Assembly (NCBI RefSeq): GCF_008629685.1 | Contig: NZ_VWSF01000003.1 | Coordinates: forward strand, 1 to 64,000 | Direction of reading: 5' to 3' | Origin: Adhaeribacter rhizoryzae | Lineage (GTDB): Bacteria; Bacteroidota; Bacteroidia; Cytophagales; Hymenobacteraceae | Length of the DNA: 64,000 nt | Position numbers and translations under genes: made by a program | Shown: positions 43,683 through 52,324 of the stretch, piece after piece | Position numbering within the stretch: position 1 is the stretch's first letter | How the letters are laid out: the number at the start of each line of letters is the position of its first letter | Notes under the pieces: generated by a model | What the model was told of the DNA's origin: nothing | The model's database searches: none | The model's input: only the letters and a program-made list of their open reading frames with translations

Positions 43683-45023
43683 ATGAAAACGAATCATTTG
43701 CCCCGGTTTTTACAACAACGCAAATTTTTTCTGGCTCTCCCCCTGTTAACAATCCCCTTTATCACGCTGATATTTTGGCTCCTGGGTGGTGGTCAAGTCA
43801 ACCAAATGCAGGCGCAGTCACCTACTGCCCATAAAGGGTTTAATTTAGAACTACCAACGGCATACCTGCCAGAAGAGCAACCCTTAAATAAGTTAAGCTA
43901 TTACGAAAAAGCAACCCAGGATTCGGCCCGGCTGGAGAAACTCTTAAAAAAGGACCCTAACTGCCAGCCGCCGCTAAAACCAACGGGAGAAGAAAACGAC
44001 CTGGCAGGTATCGAACAAAAATTACACCTGACTTCAAACAGTCTAAACACCACTCTGCTAAACCCAGCGGATGATGTCACTACCCAAGAAGCCCAAATTT
44101 ACCAAAAGCTGCAACAGGTAAATACGGCGCTCAAGAAAGCGGAAAAGCAACCCAATATTAAATCACAGATTGGTACAGGTCTTTTAAATCACCCGGGTAC
44201 TTTCCTGAACCAGGCAGATATGGACCGCTTGGAACAAATGATGGGAATGATGAAAAACGGAAATCCCGATGAAGACCCAGAAATGAAGCAGATAAGTGGC
44301 ATGCTGGACAAAATATTGGCTATTCAGCATCCCGAGCGAGTACGGGATAAAGTCCTCCTGACTCAGCCTCATTACCCAAGGCAGGTTTTATCGGCTGGTG
44401 TCCTTCCGGCAGAGCCCATATCTTTAGTAGAGAATATTCCTGATGTCAGGAATTTGGGGATTGCCTCAGCCAAAGCATCGTTAACCACCAAAGGCTTCCT
44501 GTCTCTGGAAGAACCTAAAAATAGCCTAAACGCGGAGCAAAATACTATTCCGGCCGTCCTGCACGAAACCCAAACCCTGGTAGAGGGAGCGGTGGTTAAA
44601 CTAAGATTAATGGAAGTTATATACCTGAACGGCGTAACGGTTCCGGCCGGCACGCTGGTTTATGGAACGGCTTCCCTACAGGACGAACGGCTACACATTA
44701 AGATAAACCACATAACTTACCAGCAATCTCTAATTCCGGTAGACTTAACCGTGTGGGATTTGGATGGGATGAACGGCATTCACATGCCCGGCACCCTTTC
44801 CCGGGAAGTTGCCCGCCAATCAACGAATCAGGCACTACAAGGTATTGGCCTGCCCACTTACGACCCTTCGTTTGGCACCCAGGCCGCTGGTGCTGGCATC
44901 GAAGCAGCTAAAACACTCCTCAGCAAAAAGACCAAACAGGTTAAAGTGACGGTGAAAGCTGGTTACCAAGTGTTGCTCCGCGATGGCCGGCAAAAGAACT
45001 TCACCAGCCCCACCAGAACTTAA
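43683..45023 (+). CDS. traM: TraM, VirB10-like core-complex protein
   Basis: A 446-residue protein with one membrane segment near the N-terminus (FFLALPLLTIPFITLIFWLL, about 15-34), a long variable linker and a conserved C-terminal domain. The C-terminal blocks include VIYLNGVTVPAGTLVYGTAS, IPVDLTVWDLDGMNGIHMPG and VTVKAGYQVLLRD, diagnostic of Bacteroidota TraM and related to the VirB10 beta-barrel. It spans the periplasm and contacts TraK and TraN. The linker contains MEQMMGMMKNGNPDEDPE-like methionine-rich sequence (about 180-205). Position between traK and traN fits. Confidence 0.88.
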   Translation: MKTNHLPRFLQQRKFFLALPLLTIPFITLIFWLLGGGQVNQMQAQSPTAHKGFNLELPTAYLPEEQPLNKLSYYEKATQDSARLEKLLKKDPNCQPPLKPTGEENDLAGIEQKLHLTSNSLNTTLLNPADDVTTQEAQIYQKLQQVNTALKKAEKQPNIKSQIGTGLLNHPGTFLNQADMDRLEQMMGMMKNGNPDEDPEMKQISGMLDKILAIQHPERVRDKVLLTQPHYPRQVLSAGVLPAEPISLVENIPDVRNLGIASAKASLTTKGFLSLEEPKNSLNAEQNTIPAVLHETQTLVEGAVVKLRLMEVIYLNGVTVPAGTLVYGTASLQDERLHIKINHITYQQSLIPVDLTVWDLDGMNGIHMPGTLSREVARQSTNQALQGIGLPTYDPSFGTQAAGAGIEAAKTLLSKKTKQVKVTVKAGYQVLLRDGRQKNFTSPTRT

Positions 45024-45071
45024 AACCAATTAGTAAAATAAACCTCACTTGAACTTTAAAAAGCTAAGAAA

Positions 45072-45917
45072 ATGAATCGTACCATGCTCCTTACCGGATT
45101 ACTGCTATGCTGCTGTACCATTTTAACTATGGGTCAAGCCAGCCTGGATGTTCCCGCTGTCACTATAATAAAACCTTATCAATTAGCTATTTCTACAACA
45201 AAAACAACCCACCTGATATTTCCGCATACGATTAAAAGTGTGGACCGGGGGAGCCGGGAAGTGCTTGCTGAAAAGGCTAAAGGCGTAGATAACATCTTAC
45301 TGGTGAAAGCCGGCAGCCTGAACTTTCCCGAAACAAACTTAAGCGTTATCACCACCGATGGCCGGTTTTATTCCTTCCGGGTGGTTTATGTTAGCCAACC
45401 GGCCGCGCTTTCCTTTTCATTTTCCAATGATACCAGTTCCTCAAGCCATCTATCCTATTTCCCTTTAAGCGCGAATAAAGCTATCCTGGAACAGTTAGCA
45501 GAAAATATTGCCCAGAAGAAAAAAATGAACTTGGGGGTAAAAAATTCTAAAAACAAAGTCCGGCTTCAGTTGAATGGGCTTTACATCCGGGACGATGTAG
45601 TTTTCTACCAGTTGGCAATCCAAAACCACTCCCCTATCCGGTACGATACCGACCTGCTGCGCATTTTTATTCGGGATAAACAACAAGCGCGCCGGACGGC
45701 TAGTCAGGAAATTCCACTGACGCCCTTACACCTTAAGGGTAATGCTTCTATCATACCTGGTCAATCCCAACAGGTATTGGTATTAGCTTTACCTAAACTT
45801 ACCATTCCGGACCAGAAATTTCTGGCCATCCAACTGATGGAGAAAAATGGCGGCCGCCATTTAATGCTAAAGGTGCATAACCCAACGTTGCTTAAAGCCC
45901 AGCCTATTATAGACTAA
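45072..45917 (+). CDS. traN: TraN, VirB9-like outer-membrane-proximal protein
   Basis: A 281-residue exported protein with signal peptide (LLTGLLLCCCTILTMGQ). Conserved blocks are KTTHLIFPHTIKSVDRGSRE near residue 45, NILLVKAGSLNFPETNLSVI near 77 and a C-terminal LKGNASIIPGQSQQVLVLAL. This is the pattern of Bacteroidota TraN (DUF4138), the VirB9-like partner of TraM. It is the last recognisable secretion-channel gene. No traO, an outer-membrane protein of CTnDOT-type elements, is seen after it. Confidence 0.87.
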   Translation: MNRTMLLTGLLLCCCTILTMGQASLDVPAVTIIKPYQLAISTTKTTHLIFPHTIKSVDRGSREVLAEKAKGVDNILLVKAGSLNFPETNLSVITTDGRFYSFRVVYVSQPAALSFSFSNDTSSSSHLSYFPLSANKAILEQLAENIAQKKKMNLGVKNSKNKVRLQLNGLYIRDDVVFYQLAIQNHSPIRYDTDLLRIFIRDKQQARRTASQEIPLTPLHLKGNASIIPGQSQQVLVLALPKLTIPDQKFLAIQLMEKNGGRHLMLKVHNPTLLKAQPIID

Positions 45918-45968
45918 TCAAACTGCTTTACCCTCATTATAATTTTATAACCTTAACTATTGTCAATC

Positions 45969-46772
45969 ATGAACCAACAAAACTTTGACTACCTGAAAGA
46001 CCAGGTAAAATATACCGGTTTTGGGGATGGCCTGGAAAAGGATTTAAAAGAACAACTCCAAAAGCAAGCCTCCGAATTCCAGCTCGCCTACCGCATAAAA
46101 ATAGGTCAGGATATGGCCGCTGTAACTTTGCACTTTAAAAAATCAGACCAGAGCGACCTGTACTTTTTTAACCGGTATCAACTAACCTTAAAACCCGACC
46201 AAGACCAGCAGCAGATAAACCAAACCTTTTATATTCATAAAGGCCAGAACATCACCCTCAAGGAAGCTTATAATCTATTGAACGGCCGGGCGGTGAATAA
46301 GGACTTGCTGAATAAAGAGGGCCAGATATACAATGCCTGGCTACAACTTGATTTTAAACAAACAGAACCAAACGGCAACTTTAAGATAAAACAATTTCAC
46401 CAGAATTATAGCTTTAATTTGGAAGCAGCACTGGCTAAATATCACATCAAAGAATTAAAGGAGGAGCCGGAAAAAAGCCGCTTACTGGAGTCTTTGCAGA
46501 AGGGTAACCGCCAGGCGGTTACCTTAATCCAGGAAGGCAGAGAACAAAAGCATTATATTGAGGCCAATCCCCGGTTTAAAACCATGAACCTTTATGATGG
46601 TAACCTGCAGCGACTGAATCATAACCAGTTGAAGGCAGAAAGTCAAACCACTAAGCATTCGGAAAAGCAGGAGATGCAAAAAACCAATGTTAAGCCAGTC
46701 CAGGAACCAGCCGGTGAATCTACAACGCCGGCTCAGAAAAGAGGGAAAAAGAATGGCGCGACCTTACACTAA
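45969..46772 (+). CDS. DUF3945/DUF4099-like protein of conjugative elements (267 aa)
   Basis: Starting at ATG 45969, a 267-residue soluble protein. The C-terminal block HYIEANPRFKTMNLYDGNLQ matches the motif of DUF3945/DUF4099-type proteins, which are near-universal companions of Bacteroidota conjugative elements. The middle segment INQTFYIHKGQNITLKEAYN followed by LLNGRAVNKDLL is also characteristic. The function is not known; an association with DNA processing is suspected. The tail is polar and ends RGKKNGATLH, overlapping the next gene by 20 bases. A TTG nine bases upstream is an alternative start. Confidence 0.75.
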   Translation: MNQQNFDYLKDQVKYTGFGDGLEKDLKEQLQKQASEFQLAYRIKIGQDMAAVTLHFKKSDQSDLYFFNRYQLTLKPDQDQQQINQTFYIHKGQNITLKEAYNLLNGRAVNKDLLNKEGQIYNAWLQLDFKQTEPNGNFKIKQFHQNYSFNLEAALAKYHIKELKEEPEKSRLLESLQKGNRQAVTLIQEGREQKHYIEANPRFKTMNLYDGNLQRLNHNQLKAESQTTKHSEKQEMQKTNVKPVQEPAGESTTPAQKRGKKNGATLH

Positions 46773-47094
46773 TGGAGAATTCATCATGTCATCGGCAGAA
46801 GTCTTATCCTCGTTTTTTACCAGAATTGCCCGGGACCCGCGCATCAGTCTGAACCATATCGGGATGTATGCCGCCCTGGTGCAATTCCGCCTGGAGCATG
46901 GTTTTGATAACCCGATATGTGCCTTTAGGTATGAGTTGATGCAGTTGGCTAAAATTTCCGGGAAATCCACCTACCACAAACTCATCAAAGATTTAAGTGA
47001 CTTTGGCTATATCCGCTATGCACCTTCCAGGAGAAGGAACCAAGGCAGTACCATTTATTTCCCGGTCGATTTAGCCCTTGAAAGTATAAAATAA
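46753..47094 (+). CDS. Small wHTH-like protein, paralogue of the 47389 gene (113 aa)
   Basis: Starting at ATG 46753 (MARPYTNGEFIMSSAEVLSS), which overlaps the upstream gene by 20 bases. A longer in-frame start at 46687 is unlikely because it lies deep inside that gene. The protein has the block ISGKSTYHKLIKDLSDFGYI then RYAPSRRRNQGSTIYFPVDL. The STYHKxIKxLxxFGYIRY pattern recurs in the gene at 47389-47682. It looks like a winged-helix DNA-binding domain in which the conserved block is a recognition region. Together with the HTH protein between them it forms a three-gene cassette next to the integrase, possibly regulating excision. Confidence 0.6.
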   Translation: MARPYTNGEFIMSSAEVLSSFFTRIARDPRISLNHIGMYAALVQFRLEHGFDNPICAFRYELMQLAKISGKSTYHKLIKDLSDFGYIRYAPSRRRNQGSTIYFPVDLALESIK

Positions 47095-47117
47095 AACACG
47101 CTGTAAATACGAAGTTT

Positions 47118-47378
47118 ATGCAGGTAGAATTGATTACAAAGGAAGATTTACAAGCCTTCCGTTTACAACTCGTAAATGAATTGAAAGAACTATTACGTTC
47201 CCACCAACCCACCACCCCGGAATGGCTGCGTAGCAGTGAAGTTAGGAAGAAGCTGAAAATATCAGCCAGTACCTTGCAAAACTATCGGATTAGCGGGAAG
47301 TTAACGGCTTCCAAGGTTGGCAGTATTCATTTTTATCGGAGTATGGAGGTGGAAAGATTATTAGATAATAACCGATGA
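47118..47378 (+). CDS. Excisionase-like HTH protein (HTH_17)
   Basis: An 86-residue protein with an HTH_17/excisionase-type domain. Residues 40-80 read EWLRSSEVRKKLKISASTLQ, then NYRISGKLTASKVGSIHFYR, the canonical pattern of a MerR-like helix-turn-helix with wing. The N-terminal half is helical (QAFRLQLVNELKELL). Such proteins act as recombination directionality factors or small regulators in Bacteroidota elements. It lies 342 bases from the end of the integrase gene, with the two genes convergent, an arrangement also seen in other elements. Confidence 0.8.
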   Translation: MQVELITKEDLQAFRLQLVNELKELLRSHQPTTPEWLRSSEVRKKLKISASTLQNYRISGKLTASKVGSIHFYRSMEVERLLDNNR

Positions 47379-47388
47379 TCTAGTTTCC

Positions 47389-47682
47389 ATGAAGCAGGTA
47401 ACAGAACTAAAGAGAGGCTATATCACCCTAATTCGTGATGAGCGCATCAACGTCTGGCATATTAGCATTTACATAGCCTTCTTGTATTTGTGGGTTCGAA
47501 AAAAGGGTATAAACCCGTTGTATATTACGCGTAAAAAAGTCATGAAACTGGCCCATATCAGTAGCATCGCCACCTACCACAAATGCATCAAACAATTGCA
47601 GGAATTTGGGTACATTCGTTATGTACCCTCCTACAATCGTTTCTTAGGAACCCAGGTTTTTCTGGTAGCAGTTCCAGATTAA
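47389..47682 (+). CDS. Small wHTH-like protein, paralogue of the 46753 gene (97 aa)
   Basis: A 97-residue basic protein. The block ISSIATYHKCIKQLQEFGYI then RYVPSYNRFLGTQVFLVAVP is clearly related to STYHKLIKDLSDFGYIRYAP of the 46753 gene. The N-terminal half (SIYIAFLYLWVRKKGINPLY) is more hydrophobic, forming a different first helix. It is 10 bases after the HTH_17 gene and convergent with the integrase gene 38 bases away. Its function is not known; DNA binding is inferred from the winged-helix pattern. Confidence 0.6.
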   Translation: MKQVTELKRGYITLIRDERINVWHISIYIAFLYLWVRKKGINPLYITRKKVMKLAHISSIATYHKCIKQLQEFGYIRYVPSYNRFLGTQVFLVAVPD

Positions 47683-47720
47683 ACCAAAGCTCAGTTTAAT
47701 TATTGTTAACCGACTTTAAA

Positions 47721-48944
47721 TTACCTAACCTTTTTAGCTAATTTACTTTTCAGAAGGTTCATATCCTCACTAATCTTTTTGTCCAGTATTTTAGCGTAGT
47801 GCTGGGTCTGTTTCATGGATTTATGGCCCAGCATTTTAGAAACTGTTTCCATGGGCACCCCATTGCTCAGGGTAATCGTAGTGGCAAAGGTATGCCGGGC
47901 AATGTGAAAAGTTAAGTTTTTGTTGATGCCACAAACATCAGCAATCTCCTTCAGGTAGGCATTCATCTTCTGGTTACTTAACACCGGCAACACCTTGCCA
48001 GTATTACAACATTGCGGATGGTCCTGGTAGCGCTTGATAATCTCCAAAGCCATAGGTAATAAAGGCATCCGGGAGACAGTTTCAGTTTTCTGCCGCATGG
48101 TCAGCAGCCACTGCTCACCATCCATACCAACTGCTATCTCCGAGCGTTTTAACTTTTTTACATCGGCATAGGCCAATCCGGTATAACAACTGAACAGAAA
48201 AATATCTTTAACCTGATTCAGCCTTTCGATGGTAAAGGATTTGACCGCAATGATTTGCAGTTCCTTTTCCGTCAGGGCGGTTCGCACCACCTCCCTTTTA
48301 TTCATTTTAAACCCCAGGAAAGGATCCCGATTAAGCCAGCCATTCCGCACACAGTGTAATATCACTTTTTTAAAGTTACTTAAATATTTCATGGTAGTAT
48401 TGTGGCTGCAATGCCGTACACTTTTGAGCCAGAAAGCATATTCGGATATAAACTCATAATCAAGTTGCTGAATAGCCATATCAGCTACCCCGTATTTCCA
48501 TTGGATAAACGAACGGGTATGGGCTAAAGAGGTTTGATAACGCTCTAGGGTACCGGGAGCAAATTCCCGGCCAACCAGCGCTTTCATTTGCTGATTATGC
48601 TGCTGAAAGACTGCCAGCACAGTCCTTTTATTTTCTTCCTTTCCGGTAAGTTCCTGCTTGAGAGCTTCTGCCGTTATTAGCTTATCCGCTTCCAGTAAGG
48701 TTCTCCGGGCTTCATGCACTTTGGTGCGTAAAGTTTCCAGGTACTGATTGAGGGACTTGGCATCCTCTTTCGAGCCGGTAGCCCGGCCGGCTTCTGCACT
48801 CCAACGGGCAGGTTCCCACAATCTTTTGGTAGATATTTCTCGGGCAGCACCATCTACGGTGAGGCGCAGGTAAACGTACTTTGGACCGGTAGTGTAATTT
48901 TTAGGTTGTTTTAGAAAGAAAAACAACCCGAAGCTCTTTTCCAT
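47721..48944 (-). CDS. int: Tyrosine recombinase (conjugative-element integrase)
   Basis: A 407-residue tyrosine recombinase. The N-terminal AP2-like arm-binding region (KNYTTGPKYVYLRLTVDGAA) and SAM-like core-binding domain precede the catalytic domain. The catalytic histidine-arginine pair is in NLTFHIARHTFATTITLSNG near residue 332, the second histidine is in MLGHKSMKQTQHYAKIL, and the tyrosine is about residue 378. The first arginine, normally in TGLRxxE, is replaced: FLFSCYTGLAYADVKKLK has an alanine there, as in CTnDOT-type IntDOT recombinases. Its start faces the tRNA-Ser gene 250 bases away. This suggests that the element's attachment site is between them or in the tRNA 3' end. Confidence 0.92.
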   Translation of the reverse strand: MEKSFGLFFFLKQPKNYTTGPKYVYLRLTVDGAAREISTKRLWEPARWSAEAGRATGSKEDAKSLNQYLETLRTKVHEARRTLLEADKLITAEALKQELTGKEENKRTVLAVFQQHNQQMKALVGREFAPGTLERYQTSLAHTRSFIQWKYGVADMAIQQLDYEFISEYAFWLKSVRHCSHNTTMKYLSNFKKVILHCVRNGWLNRDPFLGFKMNKREVVRTALTEKELQIIAVKSFTIERLNQVKDIFLFSCYTGLAYADVKKLKRSEIAVGMDGEQWLLTMRQKTETVSRMPLLPMALEIIKRYQDHPQCCNTGKVLPVLSNQKMNAYLKEIADVCGINKNLTFHIARHTFATTITLSNGVPMETVSKMLGHKSMKQTQHYAKILDKKISEDMNLLKSKLAKKVR

Positions 48945-49135
48945 TTTTATTCCTCCATTTTAAATTAAATTTCGGAATACAGCTCCATTGATACAAGATG
49001 TTTACGCCGTGAACTACTGTATACCAACAACTAACCACCATTTTCTAGCGTCTTTTTTATACCTAAAAAGACGCCACGAATTACGCTGGTAAATTATGTG
49101 TTTAAATGCATGATTTAGCGGAGCAGGCAAAATAA

Positions 49136-49168
49136 AAAGGCCTTTAAATCATTGATTTAAAGGCCTTT
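49136..49168 (-). terminator. 15-bp perfect terminator of the tRNA-Ser gene
   Basis: Arms 49136-49150 and 49154-49168 form a perfect 15-base palindrome around ATT and on the leftward strand are followed by T-rich sequence (CCTTTTTATTTT). It lies 25 bases from the tRNA 3' end and would end leftward transcripts. T residues on the right side make some bidirectional activity possible. Confidence 0.75.
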
Positions 49169-49192
49169 GCTGCTTTTTGGTGAAGCAATCAG

Positions 49193-49280
49193 CAGAGAGG
49201 ATGGGATTCGAACCCACGATACCCTTTTGAGGTATACACACTTTCCAGGCGTGCTCCTTCAACCACTCGGACACCTCTCT
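49193..49280 (-). tRNA. tRNA-Ser (anticodon GGA)
   Basis: A leftward tRNA of 88 bases with a class II long variable arm. The acceptor stem AGAGAGG (49280-49274) pairs with CCTCTCT (49200-49194), with G at 49193 as the discriminator base. The anticodon loop holds CTGGAAA, giving anticodon GGA. The T-loop is GGTTCGAATCC. CCA is not encoded (GCT follows the stem). A candidate promoter of the form TTTG / TAATTTG lies upstream (to the right, about 49285-49325). The adjacent integrase suggests use as an integration site. Confidence 0.95.
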
Positions 49281-49349
49281 GTAATTGGCTTGCAAATTAA
49301 AGGATTAATACCGCACTTTGCAAATATTTAAATTTTAAAACCATTTAGT

Positions 49350-50426
49350 TTACAAAGGTTCTAAAGATATCTCGCCGCGCAAATTACTTTCAAGCATTTT
49401 CCGGCTTTGTTCCGGAGGTAAATCCTGGCCCAGCACAAACATTAATTTGGTAACAGCGGCCTCGCTCGTAATATCGTAACCGCCAATTACACCTAAATCG
49501 CTTAAATATTTACTCGTCTGGTACATTCCCTGCTCTACCCGCCCGCCATCGCACTGGCTCACGTTTAAAATAAAGGTACCCCGGTCTACGGCTTCCTTAA
49601 TAGCATTTAAAAACCAGGGAGCCGTTGGGGCATTGCCCGATCCGTAACTTTCCAGCACTACGCCTTTCAACCCTTTGGTTACCAATAAATTCCGGATTAC
49701 ACGCTCGGCCAAGCCTGGAAACAACCGTAACCTTACAATATTTTTTTCGAGTTTCTGGTGCGCTTTAAAGGTGCCCGTTGGGAATTGCAGCAACATCATG
49801 GAATGATACTCAATATTTACCCCGGCGTGTGCCAGCGGCGGGTAATTAGACGACCGGAAAGCGTTAAAATGCCGGCTTTCTACTTTTTTAGAGCGATTGC
49901 CCCGCAACAATAAACGGCCAAACATAATACACACTTCCGGCACAATACACCGGCCTTTGCGGGTAGATACAGCCACTTCCAACGCGGTAATCAGGTTTTC
50001 ACGGGCATCGGTGCGCATTTTGCCAATAGGTACCTGCGCCCCCGTAAACACCACCGGCTTTTGTAGGTTTTCGAGCAAATAACTCAAAGCCGAAGCGCTG
50101 TAAGCCATGGTATCGGTGCCGTGCAGAATTACAAACCCATCGTAGTCGTTGTAATTTTCCTGAATAATGGCGGCCAGCTTAATCCAGTCTTCGTCGGTTA
50201 CGTTAGAAGAATCAATGGGCTCTTCGTAACTGATTAGCGATAAAGCAATATTTAATTGCCGGAGCTCGGGTACCCGGAATAATATTTCTTCGAAATTAAA
50301 AGGCACCAGATGGCTACCCGTCCGGTCGTAAATCATACCAATGGTACCACCGGTATAAATGAGCAGCACCGAGCCTTCAGGTTCGAGGGTTAAAGCTGTA
50401 TTAAGATTTACTTTACGTAAGGCCAT
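49350..50426 (-). CDS. ansA: Type I L-asparaginase
   Basis: A 358-residue enzyme converting L-asparagine to aspartate and ammonia. The first threonine active site is in VLLIYTGGTIGMIYDR near residue 27, and the second in FVILHGTDTMAYSASALSYL near 105. Both motifs of the family are intact, and there is no signal peptide, so it is cytoplasmic type I. It starts two bases after the TatD gene stop, so the pair belongs to the leftward operon beginning at 54088. Confidence 0.93.
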   Translation of the reverse strand: MALRKVNLNTALTLEPEGSVLLIYTGGTIGMIYDRTGSHLVPFNFEEILFRVPELRQLNIALSLISYEEPIDSSNVTDEDWIKLAAIIQENYNDYDGFVILHGTDTMAYSASALSYLLENLQKPVVFTGAQVPIGKMRTDARENLITALEVAVSTRKGRCIVPEVCIMFGRLLLRGNRSKKVESRHFNAFRSSNYPPLAHAGVNIEYHSMMLLQFPTGTFKAHQKLEKNIVRLRLFPGLAERVIRNLLVTKGLKGVVLESYGSGNAPTAPWFLNAIKEAVDRGTFILNVSQCDGGRVEQGMYQTSKYLSDLGVIGGYDITSEAAVTKLMFVLGQDLPPEQSRKMLESNLRGEISLEPL

Positions 50427-50427
50427 G

Positions 50428-51204
50428 CTACAAATTAAATAGTTTTTTAGTATTAGCTGTACACGCCTCTACCAACTCCGCTAACGGCACGTTTTTTATT
50501 TCGGCTACCCGTTTAGCCACCAGAGGCAGGTAAGCCGGCTCGTTCCGTTTACCCCGGTGCGGCACGGGCGCCAAATAAGGGCAATCCGTTTCGAGCATTA
50601 AATATTCTAAAGGCACTTCGGGCAAAACTTTATCTAAGCCGCCGTTTTTAAAGGTAGCTACGCCGCCAATGCCCAGGTAAAAACCGGTTTTAATTACTTT
50701 TTGTGCTTCTTCGGCGGTGCCCGAAAAACAATGAAACACGCCTTGCAAGGTACCATCCTGGCTACGTTCTATTATTTCGTAAACTTCGTTAAAAGCTTCG
50801 CGGGTGTGCAGCACAATCGGAATATTATATTTTTTTGCCCAGTCTACCTGAATTTGTAAAGCTTCCTGCTGCTGCGGCAAAAAAGTTTTATCCCAGTACA
50901 GATCAATGCCGGTTTCACCGATGGCAATAAATTTACGTTGGTTCAACCAGTTTTCAACGGTATAGAGTTCTTTTTCAAAATGCTTCTGTACCGAACACGG
51001 GTGTAAGCCCATCATAGCCAGACAAACTGCCGGATGGTCGGCTTCGGTTTGCAACATTACATCAATGGATGTATGGTCTACGTTGGGCATTAAAATTTGC
51101 GCCACGCCCGCTTCGGTAGCTTTCCGGATTGTTTCGTCCCGGTCGGGCTTAAATTGCTCCGAATAAATATGAGCGTGCGAATCTATATAATTTAAAACAG
51201 ACAT
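50428..51204 (-). CDS. tatD: TatD-family metal-dependent deoxyribonuclease
   Basis: A 258-residue TIM-barrel hydrolase. Metal ligands are visible in YIDSHAHIYSEQF (about residue 8), the glutamate of FIAIGETGIDLYWD near 93, IVLHTREAFNEVYEII, GVFHCFSGTAEEAQ, and the aspartate of LMLETDCPYLAP near 207. These match TatD/YcfH 3'-5' exonuclease-type proteins. It is between a glycosyltransferase (25 bases upstream) and L-asparaginase (two bases downstream), as often happens in Bacteroidota genomes. Confidence 0.93.
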   Translation of the reverse strand: MSVLNYIDSHAHIYSEQFKPDRDETIRKATEAGVAQILMPNVDHTSIDVMLQTEADHPAVCLAMMGLHPCSVQKHFEKELYTVENWLNQRKFIAIGETGIDLYWDKTFLPQQQEALQIQVDWAKKYNIPIVLHTREAFNEVYEIIERSQDGTLQGVFHCFSGTAEEAQKVIKTGFYLGIGGVATFKNGGLDKVLPEVPLEYLMLETDCPYLAPVPHRGKRNEPAYLPLVAKRVAEIKNVPLAELVEACTANTKKLFNL

Positions 51205-51229
51205 ACCGGCAGCATAACGTTACTCCAGA

Positions 51230-52324
51230 TTAATATTTTCGCGCTTTCCAGTTTACCTTTAATGGCAACAGAAAGAACAAAATGGTAACCAGGGACACAA
51301 ATATCGTATAAAACTCAAATAAAATTAATTTATCCAGCCGGTATCTTAACCCCAGCTTGGCTAAGCACCTGTAAATGAACCAGGTTTGCAGAAATAATTT
51401 AGCCAAGAAAATACCCAGCACTACCCACCCCGAGGTATAAGCCACAAACGGCAGGCAAAAAGCATAAAACGAGGCGTATATCACTAAAACCAGGCTCATG
51501 TACCAGGGTAAATGCCAGATTCCCTGCATCCAGCGTTTGCGCTGGTGCAACAGTTGCCCCAGGTTTTGGGCCGGGGCCGATAAAGCTAATACCCCCGGAT
51601 GGAAAATATTAAGGGTGCGAAATTTTTGCTTGGTAACTGCTTTAAATAGCTGCACATCTTCGGTTACCGAAAAAGGCATGTTTTCGTAGCCGCCCGTAGC
51701 TTCGTAAGCCGCGCGGGTAACCAGCATGTTATTGCCCATGGTACTCACCGGCAGTTTTAAATTTGCTACTATTTGCATCAGGCCCAGGGCATTTACCCAA
51801 TCTATGGCCTGGAGTTCCGGAAACAAGCCTTTGCCGGTAACGGTGGTAATGCCCGTAATTATGCCAATATTGGGTTGGCGGGTACCGGCCAACATATCCC
51901 GAATCCAAGTACGGGGTACTTCTATGTCGGCATCGGTAATAAAATAAATATCCGAAGTAGCCAGCCGGGTTAGGTGGGCCAGTACATTGGCTTTGCCCCT
52001 CGCCTGTCCTAAGTTTTCTTTAATCTGCACGCAGCGGTAAAAGGGCTTGTGTTTAATATATTGCCGAATTACTTCGTAGGTATTATCGGTAGAGGCATCA
52101 TCGCCCAGCAATATTTCAATTTTGTTTTGCGGGTAATCTAACCGCCCAATGGCCTCCAGGCATTTTAGAATGGTATGCTCTTCGTTGCGGACCGCAATTA
52201 AAATACTAACGTAGGGTTGTATGCCCAACGGGGCAGGCGCTTTGGGTTGGTTAACCGCTTGCAGCACCACCACGAGTATAAATATCCCGAAAAAAATACT
52301 GAAATAAATAAGCGATACAATCAT
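51230..52324 (-). CDS. Membrane glycosyltransferase family 2
   Basis: A 364-residue GT2 enzyme. One N-terminal membrane segment (YFSIFFGIFILVVVLQAV) is followed by the GT-A domain: ISILIAVRNEEHTI-like start, LLGDDASTDNTYEVI with the first acidic motif, YFITDADIEVPRTW (DxD) near residue 133, and the acceptor motif QRKRWMQG near 262. Three to four membrane segments follow at the C-terminus. It is coupled to the upstream deacetylase by a 4-base overlap. Together with the deacetylase and the GT4 gene it probably makes or modifies a cell-surface polysaccharide or glycolipid. Confidence 0.88.
   Translation of the reverse strand: MIVSLIYFSIFFGIFILVVVLQAVNQPKAPAPLGIQPYVSILIAVRNEEHTILKCLEAIGRLDYPQNKIEILLGDDASTDNTYEVIRQYIKHKPFYRCVQIKENLGQARGKANVLAHLTRLATSDIYFITDADIEVPRTWIRDMLAGTRQPNIGIITGITTVTGKGLFPELQAIDWVNALGLMQIVANLKLPVSTMGNNMLVTRAAYEATGGYENMPFSVTEDVQLFKAVTKQKFRTLNIFHPGVLALSAPAQNLGQLLHQRKRWMQGIWHLPWYMSLVLVIYASFYAFCLPFVAYTSGWVVLGIFLAKLFLQTWFIYRCLAKLGLRYRLDKLILFEFYTIFVSLVTILFFLLPLKVNWKARKY

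Noticed and set aside
49193-49215. Second copy of the tRNA-Ser 3' end as left attachment site inside the window
   Set aside because: No repeat of the GGGATTCGAACCC segment was found by eye elsewhere in the window, so the left end is not assigned.
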